From NCBI GenBank assembly GCA_964454335.1, contig CAYVVT010000005.1, positions 1-64,000 on the forward strand: DNA of 64,000 bases, given 5' to 3'. The notes below the pieces were generated by a model. The model had not been told where the DNA came from and searched no databases. It was given only the letters and a program-made list of their open reading frames with translations. The position numbers were made by a program, and so were the translations under genes. Below are positions 50,823 through 60,285 of this stretch, piece by piece. Every line of letters starts with the position of its first letter. Position 1 is the first letter of the stretch. Source of the stretch: CAYVVT01 sp964454335 (lineage in GTDB: Bacteria; Fidelibacterota; UBA8477; JABMPR01).

Positions 50823-52261
50823 TGATGCAGAAGTATAGCCTGAGCCTCATTCTACTACTCGCGCTTGCCGCGATCCTGACTGGCCAGCAACTCCAAGCCG
50901 ATGGGTATACAGGCACAAAGTTGGTGACTATCCATGCGGAAGACGCGCATCTGCCCACGGTGCTTTCCATCCTGGCGGAGGAGAGCGGTTACAATATTGT
51001 TACCAGTCCGGAGGTCAACAGCCAGGACCGGATCTCCGTGCATATGGACGACGTACCCATCGAACAGGCCGTGAATCTCGTGGTGCGAGCTGCAGGTTTG
51101 AGCTACGAACTGGTGGGACGATCATTCCTGGTGGCCACCGCATCCCGGCTCAGCGAGGAGATCGGTGTTAAATCCTATGTCATACCACTGCAGTATGCCA
51201 CTTCCAATACGGTGAAGGAACTCCTGAAGCATATCACGGAGAACATCTCTGTGGACACCACCGGTAACAAGATCCTCGTCACCACCAGTCCCAAGAACAT
51301 CGTGGAGATCATTGAGGTCATCGATGCCGTGGACGTCCCGGTGCTGCAGATCATGCTGGAAGCACGGCTCATCGAAGTTACCATGGGTGATGAAGACCAG
51401 TTGGGGATTGACTGGGCAAGACTTGCCAGCATTACCACCATTCTCGCGGAGAATGCGGCTCCCACACTGCAGGAGATCGGCGGCAGCCTGGTTCCCGGTA
51501 TGACCCAGCAAACCCAGTTTGACGGCAGTGTCATCGAACAATATGCGGCGCTGCCCACAGGCCGCGTGCCGGACCAGATGTATTTTCAGAGGATCGATCC
51601 AAACAACGAGGTAGGTTTCAGTCGGCAGTTGTCAGCCTTCGACCTGACGCTGGACATGCTCATCAAGGATAATTCAGCAGAGATCCTGACGAACACGCAG
51701 CTGGTAACCCTCAACGGCCGCAAGGCATCCGTGGAACTCATCGACGTGGTGCCCTTCATCCTTTCTTCCGGCGGTATCGGTGGACAGGTCCAGGTTCAGC
51801 GTGAGATCGTAGGAATTCGTCTGGAGGTCCAGCCGAACGTGAATACGGATGGCTACATCACCACCACCGTACGGCCTGAAGTATCCTCAATTTTCGATTT
51901 TGTCGGTCCCGAAAGGAATATTCCCTGGGTCAAGAAACGTATTACCGAAACCACTGTCCGGGTACAGGATGGCCAGTCCATCATCATCTCAGGTCTCCTG
52001 GGTCTGGATCGGATCAATGTGACCCATACTGTGCCTTTACTCCATCGGTTGCCATTCATTGGTAAGTTCTTTGTTCACAACTTCCTCCAGGAGACCCGTA
52101 CGGACATGATCGTTGAGATCACGCCGCACATCATTGTCGATGAGTATTCAGGTATTATCAAGAATGAACATATGCAGAATCTCGAGGACATCTATATCAA
52201 TGTCCGGGATGCGGATGAAGCGGAGTCGGAATCAAATGAGCCAACTGAGGCAGGGGAGTAA
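50822..52261 (+). CDS. pilQ: Type IV pilus secretin PilQ
   Basis: A 479-aa outer-membrane channel. It has a signal peptide (MMQKYSLSLILLLALAAILTGQQLQADG), then N0/STN domain (AEDAHLPTVLSILAEESGYNIV) and N1 domain (VIPLQYATSNTVKELLKHI), ending in the secretin core with VPVLQIMLEARLIEV, SAEILTNTQLVTLNG and VRVQDGQSIIISGLL. The C terminus has LPFIGKFFVHNFLQETRTDMIVEITPHI. At under 500 aa it is shorter than proteobacterial PilQ because the AMIN domains are absent. The ATG at 50822 overlaps the previous stop (TGATG). A TTG at 50819 is also possible. Confidence 0.94.
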   Translation: MMQKYSLSLILLLALAAILTGQQLQADGYTGTKLVTIHAEDAHLPTVLSILAEESGYNIVTSPEVNSQDRISVHMDDVPIEQAVNLVVRAAGLSYELVGRSFLVATASRLSEEIGVKSYVIPLQYATSNTVKELLKHITENISVDTTGNKILVTTSPKNIVEIIEVIDAVDVPVLQIMLEARLIEVTMGDEDQLGIDWARLASITTILAENAAPTLQEIGGSLVPGMTQQTQFDGSVIEQYAALPTGRVPDQMYFQRIDPNNEVGFSRQLSAFDLTLDMLIKDNSAEILTNTQLVTLNGRKASVELIDVVPFILSSGGIGGQVQVQREIVGIRLEVQPNVNTDGYITTTVRPEVSSIFDFVGPERNIPWVKKRITETTVRVQDGQSIIISGLLGLDRINVTHTVPLLHRLPFIGKFFVHNFLQETRTDMIVEITPHIIVDEYSGIIKNEHMQNLEDIYINVRDADEAESESNEPTEAGE

Positions 52262-52291
52262 CCCCGGTCTATGGATATGAGGAGAACCATC

Positions 52292-54859
52292 ATGAAACGG
52301 GCAACAACAACCATCACACTGGTCGTGCTCGGTCTGACAATGCTGTTCCTGGCGAGTTGCGATACTCGAGTACCCACCGAGAAGAACCAGATTATTGTCA
52401 ATTATAACATCAATCTGTCTGCTGACCGTTATACCATATATGCAGATAATGGCAAGACCGTGGCGGAATTGACAGCCACCGTGACCAACGAGGACAGTGA
52501 ACCGCTTAGTGGGGTCACCGTTGTGTTCTCAGCGCTCAAGGGCGCCGTTGCCTCAAACGTCACCACCAGTTCCTCAGGCCAGGCTACCGCGACATTTGAC
52601 GACAAGGGTCAGGTCAGTATGGATCCGGTCCAGATCGTTGCAAGATATACCGATGAGAACGACAACACCGTTCGTGATACGGTCTATGTCGAGATCCTGC
52701 CTCTGGAAGCGCTCGTTCACAATTTCTTTGCCCGCACCGATCCCACCAGTGGCCAGATCGTCATCGAAAATGAGGATAGCACCTATACGGGTGAGATCAT
52801 CGCTCAGGTGCGTGACAGCAGCGGTGTGGCGGTGAAGGACGTCAAGGTCAACTACCGCATCCTGGAAGGTATGGAGGTTGGCTTTCTGGACCTCGCCTTC
52901 GATTCAACCGATGGTGCCGGTGCAACAACATCCAATTTCCAGAATACACCTGGCAGTTATGGCCACGTCGAAGTTGAGGCCTTTATCGAAGCCCAGAGCA
53001 TTGAGAGTACGTTACTGAAGAATCCAGGTTTATATGACTTTGGATCCCTTCTGAAGGGTGCCTCAGCATCAGATGTGGTGTTTGCAGATACTGTCGGTCT
53101 TGATTTCATTCCATTCCAGGCCTATACCGTGCAGGTGTTCTCCCTGGATCCACAGGTCTATGCCGATAATGGCGAGACCATCGCGCGTATCCGTGCAGTC
53201 GTCAAGGATGGCAACAACCAGCCTCCGGACTCAATAGGAGTGTATTTCTCCACCGATCTGGGAACTATCTCTTCACCGGCAGGAACGAATACATCCGGCG
53301 TAGCAGAGACAGAATACTCGGATCTGGGTTCGGGTGTTTCATTCGATACTGTTGCGACGGTATATGCAGCAATATCTCACCAGTTCTTTGGAACGGTGAT
53401 CGATAGTACCACAATTACAATACTTGTTGACAATACCGAGCCGGAACGGATCCCGGATCGCATCGACCTGCAGACCGAATACGAAGTACTGCCACCTTAT
53501 GACAACGAGAATGTCGTGCGCAGCACCCTGACGGCCACCGTCGTGGACTCGAACGGATATCCCGTAAATCCGAATACCATTGTCACATTCGAGACGGATA
53601 TCGGCGTTGTCGAACCGGCCAAGACCACCGATGAGAATGGTGTGGCCCAGGCCATGTATACCATGGGGGATTCTGCGGGTATTGCCAGGATCTATGCCTA
53701 CTCAGGTGAAGCCTCTGATTCTGTCTTTATCACTGTGCGACCCAGCGAACCAGCATATCTCGTCATTCCACCCTCCAGTCCCAATCGTATCGTTGTGGCC
53801 GGCGGCTGGGGTGCCGAGTCCACCACCATCCGTGCAGAGGTACGTGACTCCCGTGGCGAGCTGGTGGACACGCCCGTTGAAGTTGAGTTCGTGCTGGGAC
53901 CGAATTTTCCCAGTGGTGCGAACCTCAACGGAGTGGGAACCATGGCTACGGATACCACCAATTACGGTATCGCAAGCGTAACCCTGAACAGCGGGGTACA
54001 ATCTGGACCTGTACGTGTAACTGCGACTGTCCTCTGGGATGGTGCTACGATCCAATCTACCGCAGTCCCGGTTACGATAGCTGCTGGCCCACCGGCCTTT
54101 GCCGAGGTCGATATTGATGTGAATGGCATCATCCCCATCGGTGGTGGTATGTACGAAGCCGAGCTGGCCGCACGCTACTGGGATGCCTTTACCAATCCTG
54201 TGGAAGATTCCACGCAGGTGTACTGGTATATCCAGCCGGATTCCATCGCCTCCATCGTGGGTGATTCCTTCACAGGGAATGAGAACAGGAATGGTGATCA
54301 TTATCCCGGGATTGCCTGGAACTACCTGTACTACAACTCGGATGAGACCTTTAACAACATCCAGGTCCTGGCGCTTACATGGGGAGCGGAAGGCGATTCG
54401 ATCATCGGTGTTCTGAACGATACCGAGAATGATTCGCTGCTCATCACCTTTTTTCCCGGTAATCTCACAGTCATCCCGGAACTTCAATTCTATGATTTCC
54501 AGCCGGCGAACAATCCGAATCCGGATCCGGTGGGTATCCTGTTGACCGCAATCCTGGTGGATTATTACAACAATCCCATCAAGAATGCCCGGATCCTGTT
54601 CACCGCCATCGGTGCCGCCGGATTCGATCCGGTTGACGCGATGGGCCTGCCCATCATCCGAACGAACGATCAGGGGGTATCGCAGATCACGGCATTCTTC
54701 AGCTCGGCGCTCTGCACGCCGAATTTTGACGCAGATGGAGATGTGACGAGCTATAACCCGTTCACAGCCTATGTAGGGGCCATTCTCGTTGATCCCCAGA
54801 GCATTGCCAGCGAGCAGGTGGCCATCGAATTCAGACGTTCCATACAGACAGCTCCATAA
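52292..54859 (+). CDS. Large Ig-like-repeat lipoprotein in the pilus operon
   Basis: An 855-aa surface-directed protein. I chose the ATG at 52292, with AGGAG 7 nt upstream; the product has the lipoprotein signal TTTITLVVLGLTMLFLASC (Cys23). The rest is a series of about six to seven invasin/Big-type Ig-like domains, recognisable from repeats of YADNGKTVAELTATVTN, YADNGETIARIRAVVKD, PVNPNTIVTFETDIGV and DENGVAQAMY. No enzymatic motif was seen. It lies between pilQ and pilB, so it may be a pilus-associated adhesin, secretin partner or surface spacer. The link is by position only. Confidence 0.78.
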   Translation: MKRATTTITLVVLGLTMLFLASCDTRVPTEKNQIIVNYNINLSADRYTIYADNGKTVAELTATVTNEDSEPLSGVTVVFSALKGAVASNVTTSSSGQATATFDDKGQVSMDPVQIVARYTDENDNTVRDTVYVEILPLEALVHNFFARTDPTSGQIVIENEDSTYTGEIIAQVRDSSGVAVKDVKVNYRILEGMEVGFLDLAFDSTDGAGATTSNFQNTPGSYGHVEVEAFIEAQSIESTLLKNPGLYDFGSLLKGASASDVVFADTVGLDFIPFQAYTVQVFSLDPQVYADNGETIARIRAVVKDGNNQPPDSIGVYFSTDLGTISSPAGTNTSGVAETEYSDLGSGVSFDTVATVYAAISHQFFGTVIDSTTITILVDNTEPERIPDRIDLQTEYEVLPPYDNENVVRSTLTATVVDSNGYPVNPNTIVTFETDIGVVEPAKTTDENGVAQAMYTMGDSAGIARIYAYSGEASDSVFITVRPSEPAYLVIPPSSPNRIVVAGGWGAESTTIRAEVRDSRGELVDTPVEVEFVLGPNFPSGANLNGVGTMATDTTNYGIASVTLNSGVQSGPVRVTATVLWDGATIQSTAVPVTIAAGPPAFAEVDIDVNGIIPIGGGMYEAELAARYWDAFTNPVEDSTQVYWYIQPDSIASIVGDSFTGNENRNGDHYPGIAWNYLYYNSDETFNNIQVLALTWGAEGDSIIGVLNDTENDSLLITFFPGNLTVIPELQFYDFQPANNPNPDPVGILLTAILVDYYNNPIKNARILFTAIGAAGFDPVDAMGLPIIRTNDQGVSQITAFFSSALCTPNFDADGDVTSYNPFTAYVGAILVDPQSIASEQVAIEFRRSIQTAP

Positions 54860-54880
54860 TCGGGGAGATCTCGTTCAGAT

Positions 54881-56593
54881 ATGTTCAATCCTCAATTCCA
54901 GAAACTCGGTGACATACTCATCCATGAGGGCATTCTCGCTCAGGAGAAACTTGACGAGGCCCTGGAGAGACAGAAAACCACCAAAGAGAAGTTGGGTAAG
55001 GTCCTCATACGGATGGGCTTCATCACCGAGAGCGATCTGGTGAAGGTCTACGCCCTGCAGCTGGGACACCCTGCCGTTTATGAAGATGACCTGATGAAGG
55101 TCGATGAAAAAGTGGTCAATACGCTGCCGGAAGATTTCGCAGCTGAGAACATGGCCATCATTCTGGCAAAATCAGAAACAACAGTCGTTGTGGCCATGGA
55201 GGACCCGGAGGATCTGGGTACCGTCGATGCCATCGAGAAGCAGACCAAACTCAAGGTCGAGGTGGTTGTCGCAGGTGAATCCACCCTGCATCAGGCCATC
55301 GAATATCATTATGGCAAGATCCGTCAGACCGGTGAGGTGGATGCCGCTTTGTCAAACATCCAGGTCTTTGCCGTGGATGACGATGAAAGCGGAAATATCG
55401 ATCTCAGCCAGCAGGCGGTTTCCGAGGAGGATGCACCATTTGTCAAACTGGTGAACCTGATCCTCATGGAAGCCATCAAGGAACGCTCCACTGATGTTCA
55501 CGTTGAACCTCAATCCCACGAGGTCCAGGTACGCATCCGTATCGATGGTGTGTTGCAGAAGATCATGACGCCGCCCCTGAGTTCCCTCAGTGGTATCACC
55601 ACCCGCATCAAGATCCTTTCGAACCTGGATATTGCTGAGCGCCGCCTGCCGCAGGATGGGCGTATGAGCATTCAGACAGGTGATCGAGAGATCGATGTTC
55701 GTGTTTCGGTCCTTCCCACGGTATACGGTGAGAAGATCGTCATGCGACTTCTGGATAAGGGTTCATTCGGAATGGATCTCACCACACTTGGATTCGAGAA
55801 GAAAGACCTGACTATTTTCAGCCGCTGGATCCGCCAACCCTATGGGATGGTGGTGATCTCAGGTCCCACTGGATCCGGTAAGTCAACAACACTGTATGCT
55901 TCCCTGAAAGAGATCAAGACCGAAGGGACCAACATTACCACAGTCGAGGATCCGGTGGAGTACCACCTGGATGGTATCAGCCAGGTCCAGGTCCGTGAGA
56001 AGATCGGACTGACCTTCGGCTCGACACTGCGATCCATCCTGCGACAGGACCCTGACATCCTGCTCATTGGTGAGGTCCGCGATGAAGAGACGGCGGATAT
56101 TGCCATCAAATTCTCGCTCACCGGTCACCTCGTATTCAGTACCGTACACGCCAATGATGCACCCTCTACCATCACCCGTCTAATCGATATTGGTGTACCG
56201 CCCTTCCTGGTGGGCTCCAGTATGAACCTGGTCATGGCCCAGAGACTCGTGCGTACGATTTGTCCCAACTGCCGTGAGGAATACAAAGCCAGCAGTGACG
56301 ATCTGGACCGTCTGCAGCTGGCCAGTAAATACAAAGATCACACATTCTATCATGGCAAGGGCTGTGTCCAGTGCAGGCAGACCGGTTACAAGGGCCGGAC
56401 AGGTATCTTCGAGATCCTGGAGATGCGTCAGGTGATCCGCAAACTGGTTTTCGAGGAGGCCAACCAGGAGGTCATCCGTGAAGAGGCCATCAAGCAGGGC
56501 ATGATCCCACTTCGAGAAGCTGGAATACACAAACTGGTAAGCGGTATGACGACCTTTGAAGAGGTCTTACGTTCCACTGTTGAGGATTTCTAA
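54881..56593 (+). CDS. pilB: Type IV pilus extension ATPase PilB
   Basis: A 570-aa ATPase powering pilus extension. An N-terminal T2SSE_N domain (KLGDILIHEGILAQEKLDEAL) is followed by the core with ERSTDVHVEPQ, Walker A GPTGSGKSTTLY, IEDP-like TVEDPVEYHLDG, Walker B QDPDILLIGEVRDEET and HVNDAP-like TVHANDAPST. A zinc-binding pair CPNCREEYK ... CVQCRQTGYKGRTGIFEIL is normal for PilB. It precedes pilC directly, with no gap. Confidence 0.95.
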   Translation: MFNPQFQKLGDILIHEGILAQEKLDEALERQKTTKEKLGKVLIRMGFITESDLVKVYALQLGHPAVYEDDLMKVDEKVVNTLPEDFAAENMAIILAKSETTVVVAMEDPEDLGTVDAIEKQTKLKVEVVVAGESTLHQAIEYHYGKIRQTGEVDAALSNIQVFAVDDDESGNIDLSQQAVSEEDAPFVKLVNLILMEAIKERSTDVHVEPQSHEVQVRIRIDGVLQKIMTPPLSSLSGITTRIKILSNLDIAERRLPQDGRMSIQTGDREIDVRVSVLPTVYGEKIVMRLLDKGSFGMDLTTLGFEKKDLTIFSRWIRQPYGMVVISGPTGSGKSTTLYASLKEIKTEGTNITTVEDPVEYHLDGISQVQVREKIGLTFGSTLRSILRQDPDILLIGEVRDEETADIAIKFSLTGHLVFSTVHANDAPSTITRLIDIGVPPFLVGSSMNLVMAQRLVRTICPNCREEYKASSDDLDRLQLASKYKDHTFYHGKGCVQCRQTGYKGRTGIFEILEMRQVIRKLVFEEANQEVIREEAIKQGMIPLREAGIHKLVSGMTTFEEVLRSTVEDF

Positions 56594-57808
56594 TTGGCTA
56601 CAATTGAACCCACCACCCAGGCAAACGGCAAGTCACCCCGGGAAACCACCAAAGAAGAAGCCTTCGCCAAGATCGCCCAGGGGGGATTAAAGAAGAAAAA
56701 GAAGAAGCAGTGGGGCGATGATTTCATCGAGGAATTCAATCTCTCGATATCCAAGCTCAAATCGCGTGTCCCATTAAAAACCCTGGTCTTCTTCACCCGC
56801 CAGTTGGCAACCATGTTCGCTGCCGGGCTCACCCTGGAAAAAGCATTGACAAACCTGGCCAAGGAAGAGAAGCATCCCCGCTTCAAGAAAGCCCTGGAGA
56901 AGGTGGCCGATGACATCCGCAAGGGCCTCAGCCTTTCAGATGCCATGGAACGACAACCCGGTACCTTCAGCAGTCTGTTCATCGCCCTGGTGAAGGCGGG
57001 GGAGGTCAGTGGTAGTCTGCAGACCATCCTGGATCAGCTGGCCACCTATCTTGAGAATGTCCATGACACCAACCAGAAGGTAAAGTCAGCCCTTTATTAT
57101 CCTTTCCTGGTGTTGGGCTTCCTGGTGGCTGTGTTGGCCATCATGCTGATCTTCATCGTACCGCGTTTCAGTGAGGTTTATGCCCAGTTGGGTGCCGATC
57201 TGCCGACTGCAACCCAGACCCTGGTGCGTGTATCCGATACCGTGACCAACAACTTTGGCCAGGTCATGTTCTTCCTGGTGGTCGCCTGGCTGGCGGTGTG
57301 GCTCATCTCCATGACCAGGAGAGGTGGGTATATCGTAGATTCCATAAAATTGAAGTTCCCGGTATTCGGGACGCTGGTCAACTACAATATTTACAATAAA
57401 TTAGGGAAGACGTTGGGGATCTTGCTGGGAGCGGGTGTTCCAGTGATCCCATCCATGAATCTTATTCAGCGTGTGGTGAACAACAAGGTCTATTCACGCG
57501 CCATTGACATGTCCACCGAGTACATCCGCGACGGTTATAACATCTCGGCAGCCCTGCGGATAACCGAGAAATTTCCCCCCATCATGCTCCAGCTGGTTAC
57601 CACCGGTGAAGAGACCGGTGAGATCGATGCGCTGCTTGATAAAGCCTCTGATTTCTATTCCAAGCAGGTGGATTCGATGGTGGCCAGGATGACTTCCCTT
57701 ATTGAGCCCCTGATGATCATGTTCGTCGGTGGACTCATTCTCGTTATCCTGTTCGTGACATATCTGCCAGTGTTCTATATCGGCCAGGCCATGAGATCCG
57801 GCATGTAA
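56594..57808 (+). CDS. pilC: Type IV pilus inner-membrane platform protein PilC
   Basis: A 404-aa GspF/PilC protein. A lysine-rich N-terminal stretch (LKKKKKKQWG) precedes two homologous T2SSF domains: VFFTRQLATMFAAGLTLEKAL with SDAMERQPGTFSSLFIALVKAGEVSGSL, and NKLGKTLGILLGAGVPVI with PPIMLQLVTTGEETGEIDALL. Three membrane helices are seen, one at the C terminus. The TTG start at 56594 follows the pilB stop immediately, with GAGG about 8 nt upstream. Confidence 0.94.
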   Translation: MATIEPTTQANGKSPRETTKEEAFAKIAQGGLKKKKKKQWGDDFIEEFNLSISKLKSRVPLKTLVFFTRQLATMFAAGLTLEKALTNLAKEEKHPRFKKALEKVADDIRKGLSLSDAMERQPGTFSSLFIALVKAGEVSGSLQTILDQLATYLENVHDTNQKVKSALYYPFLVLGFLVAVLAIMLIFIVPRFSEVYAQLGADLPTATQTLVRVSDTVTNNFGQVMFFLVVAWLAVWLISMTRRGGYIVDSIKLKFPVFGTLVNYNIYNKLGKTLGILLGAGVPVIPSMNLIQRVVNNKVYSRAIDMSTEYIRDGYNISAALRITEKFPPIMLQLVTTGEETGEIDALLDKASDFYSKQVDSMVARMTSLIEPLMIMFVGGLILVILFVTYLPVFYIGQAMRSGM

Positions 57809-57844
57809 GTGTTCCACCGGCCTTGAACCGGTAGGTTGATTAAA

Positions 57845-58636
57845 ATGATATTCGAGTATTCACTCTCATTCGCTGCGGTTCTGATCGTAGGCATTCCTCT
57901 GGGTTTGCTCTGGGGTCGTTTACTGACTCGCATCATTCAACAGATACCGCTGAATAAACCTGTTTTCGGTGACCGTACCTTCTGTCATCACTGTCATGAG
58001 AAACCTTACTGGTCCGCAAGGATCCCGGTGCTGGGCTTCATCCTGGAAAAAGGCCGCTGCCCGCACTGTCGCCAGGACTTGGAGTTGCGCAACTTTATCG
58101 TTGAATTCGTGACCGTATTTGTGGTGGTTCTGACCTTCGTATTTTTCTCATGGGCACAGGCACTCCAGTTGAGTCTCATGTTCGGGCTGCTGTGGGCCAT
58201 CGCCTGGATTGACTGGGATGAATGGGTGATCCCGGACCCCCTCGTGATCCTGGTATTTATCGCAGCGCTACTGGGACTGGGGCTGGGTCAGGTCGTCATC
58301 GACCAATCCCTGTGGGGCCTTGGCGCCATGGCTGTATTCTTCGGATTCATCATGGGATTGCACTGGTTGATGTTCAAGGAGTCAGGCTTGGGTTGGGGAG
58401 ATGCCAAGCTTGGTCTCGCCCTGAGTATCTGGCTGGGTCCCTTCCTGTCTGTCTTCACCTTCTTCGCTGCCACCATCCTGGCACTCATCGTCTGGATCGT
58501 CGCTGGCTTCAAACTGGGCTATTCAAGATCTCGCCCCTTACAATTCGGTCCCTTCATCGCTCTGGCTGCAATGGCCTTCGGCATTGCCCGGGCAATCGAT
58601 CCCCTGATCATTACGCATCTCTTGCTACCAAAATAG
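57845..58636 (+). CDS. pilD: Prepilin peptidase / N-methyltransferase PilD
   Basis: A 263-aa bifunctional membrane enzyme. The N-terminal zinc-binding Cys pairs Cys47/Cys50 and Cys72/Cys75 (C-x2-C-x21-C-x2-C) belong to the methylase domain. The aspartic protease residues are Asp123 in AWIDWDEWVIPD and Asp186 in GWGDAKLGLAL. About seven membrane helices. It processes the pilin and pseudopilins encoded upstream. I chose the ATG at 57845 over a TTG at 57836. Last gene of the pilus operon. Confidence 0.92.
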   Translation: MIFEYSLSFAAVLIVGIPLGLLWGRLLTRIIQQIPLNKPVFGDRTFCHHCHEKPYWSARIPVLGFILEKGRCPHCRQDLELRNFIVEFVTVFVVVLTFVFFSWAQALQLSLMFGLLWAIAWIDWDEWVIPDPLVILVFIAALLGLGLGQVVIDQSLWGLGAMAVFFGFIMGLHWLMFKESGLGWGDAKLGLALSIWLGPFLSVFTFFAATILALIVWIVAGFKLGYSRSRPLQFGPFIALAAMAFGIARAIDPLIITHLLLPK

Positions 58637-58640
58637 GGTA

Positions 58641-58662
58641 GGGGTTAGGCGTTAGGTGTTAG
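58641..58662 (+). repeat. Left inverted repeat flanking the aminotransferase gene
   Basis: GGGGTTAGGCGTTAGGTGTTAG. Its reverse complement recurs at 60286-60307 with 2 mismatches in 22. The two copies lie just outside the aminotransferase gene, pointing inward. The same bases also form GGCGT...ACGCC (a small hairpin) after pilD, without a T-run. Confidence 0.6.
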
Positions 58663-58735
58663 ACGCCGCCTGCAGCTCATCCCCAGAATTCTACTTTGTG
58701 AACCGGTTTCATTATGCATCTTTGCCACGACTGAT

Positions 58736-58750
58736 TGGCACGAAAATAGC
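58736..58750 (+). promoter_or_regulatory. Candidate sigma-54 promoter of aminotransferase gene
   Basis: TGGCAC at 58736-58741, 5 nt, then TAGC at 58747-58750. The GG and GC are in the exact -24/-12 spacing, with one mismatch to TGGCAC-N5-TTGC. The predicted start of transcription is about 34 nt before the gene's ATG. It has not been checked for an activator site; chance occurrence is possible. Confidence 0.35.
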
Positions 58751-58795
58751 CTGTGCTGAGATGGCAGCGAATACTGTTTTATAGGAGCTCGATCG

Positions 58796-60130
58796 ATGGC
58801 AAAAGTTGAAATCACAGGGTACGGCGACAATCTGACTGTCAATGGGATCCGCTTGGGAGATCTCTCTCCGGCTGACCATGAGGCGATCGAAATGGATAAG
58901 GGTGGGCAAAACTATGCACCATTGGAAGATGTGGTGGTTTCACATGTCCAGGACAGCTCCACGCTTATTTGCCGCAAACCCGATCCGGAAGGCGTTCGAG
59001 CCTATATCGAGGAAGAATTGCTGGATGGCCTGTGCTGCTATTCAGCGGTGAACCAGGGGCAATTGAACAAAGATATCGTGGATGCGGTCGTAGCGCATCT
59101 TACCGCGGAGAAGATCCCGACAGTCCCGCGCTCCATCCGACACAAATACATGTCCGCCTTCCTGCTGGCTGCCACGGCGGTAACGGAAATGGACAAGGTC
59201 GTCCCCAAGGTTGCCGGTGTCGAAGCGCCTGAACTCATGGCCAAGCTTTCACGCCGCTGGGGCTATCGCGTCAAGGGCATACCGGCCAATGAGGCAATAA
59301 TCGTGGTTGCCGCAGACAATTTCCATGGCCGTTCACTGTTCGCAGTATCAGCATCCACGGATGCTGCCGCCAAAGAGGACTTTGGACCCTTCCTGCCCGG
59401 GATCGAGGTGGTTCCATTCAATGACGCCGACGCCTTGGAAACACTCTTCAAGACCAAAGGTGACCGCATCGCAGCCTTCATCGTTGAGCCAATTCAGGGT
59501 GAAGCAGGTGTGATCATCCCCGACGATGGCTATTTGGCGCGCGTAGCGGACCTTTGCCGGGCGTTCAATGTCTTATTGGCACTGGATGAGGTCCAGACGG
59601 GATTCGGCCGTACAGGGGCAAATTTCGCCCATCAGCTATATGGTGTTAAACCGGACCTCATGGCCTGTGGCAAAGCTGCAGGGGGCGGGATCATGCCCGT
59701 TTCCTTTGTAGCCGGCCGCAAAGAGGTGATCAATGTCCTTACTCCAGGTTCAGAAGGATCCACATTCGGTGGGTTCCCTCTGGGTGCCGTCACAGCTGTG
59801 TATGCCATCAAGACCCTGGTGGAAGGTGATCTTGCTGAAAATGCTGCTGAGAAGGGGAAGCGCCTCCTGGATCATTATCAAAGCATTAAGGCTGAATTTC
59901 CGGAGAAGATCAAGGAAGTCCGTGGCGCAGGTCTGTTGACTGCCTTTGAGATGTTTGAGAACAAACCCCACCTGGATGGCCACAGGGTATCCCTGGCCTT
60001 ATTGAAGAATGGTATCTATGCCAAGGAAACCCATAAGAATATCGTCCGGGTTGCACCAGCTCTAACCATCACCCATGATGGTATCGATCATATCGGGGAA
60101 TCCCTGCGACAGGTGATCGCAGAATTGTAA
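58796..60130 (+). CDS. Class III aminotransferase, ornithine-aminotransferase-like, altered active site
   Basis: A 444-aa PLP enzyme clearly related to ornithine aminotransferase: YSAVNQG (82-88), WGYRVKGIPANEAIIV (155-170), DNFHGRS, VEPIQGEAGVIIP (230-242), LDEVQTGFGRTG (263-274), Lys293 (catalytic, CGKAAGGG), and GSEGSTFGGFPLG. Two normally strict motifs differ. The LTSRAFYN region reads IPTVPRSIRHK, and the NTGxEA phosphate/substrate loop reads KVAGVEA (138-144). The protein is otherwise full length. Its substrate may therefore not be ornithine. AGGAG precedes the ATG. It is isolated between pilD and the ftsZ end, flanked by inverted repeats and a terminator. Confidence 0.82.
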   Translation: MAKVEITGYGDNLTVNGIRLGDLSPADHEAIEMDKGGQNYAPLEDVVVSHVQDSSTLICRKPDPEGVRAYIEEELLDGLCCYSAVNQGQLNKDIVDAVVAHLTAEKIPTVPRSIRHKYMSAFLLAATAVTEMDKVVPKVAGVEAPELMAKLSRRWGYRVKGIPANEAIIVVAADNFHGRSLFAVSASTDAAAKEDFGPFLPGIEVVPFNDADALETLFKTKGDRIAAFIVEPIQGEAGVIIPDDGYLARVADLCRAFNVLLALDEVQTGFGRTGANFAHQLYGVKPDLMACGKAAGGGIMPVSFVAGRKEVINVLTPGSEGSTFGGFPLGAVTAVYAIKTLVEGDLAENAAEKGKRLLDHYQSIKAEFPEKIKEVRGAGLLTAFEMFENKPHLDGHRVSLALLKNGIYAKETHKNIVRVAPALTITHDGIDHIGESLRQVIAEL

Positions 60131-60153
60131 TTCATCAATTCATAATCATTTTT

Positions 60154-60184
60154 AAAAGTCCAGGCCGATACCTGGACTTTTTTG
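60154..60184 (+). terminator. Rho-independent terminator after aminotransferase gene
   Basis: A perfect 11-bp stem pairs AAAAGTCCAGG (60154-60164) with CCTGGACTTTT (60171-60181) around a 6-nt loop, followed by TTT. It lies 24 nt after the stop. Confidence 0.9.
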
Positions 60185-60285
60185 TGGGCTTAAAGTTGCA
60201 CGATCGGGTTGACTGATCGAAAGCCTGGCAAGATCTGTGATGGCTTAAAATTTACTACAAATCCCAATTCTCTCACCCCTATCAA

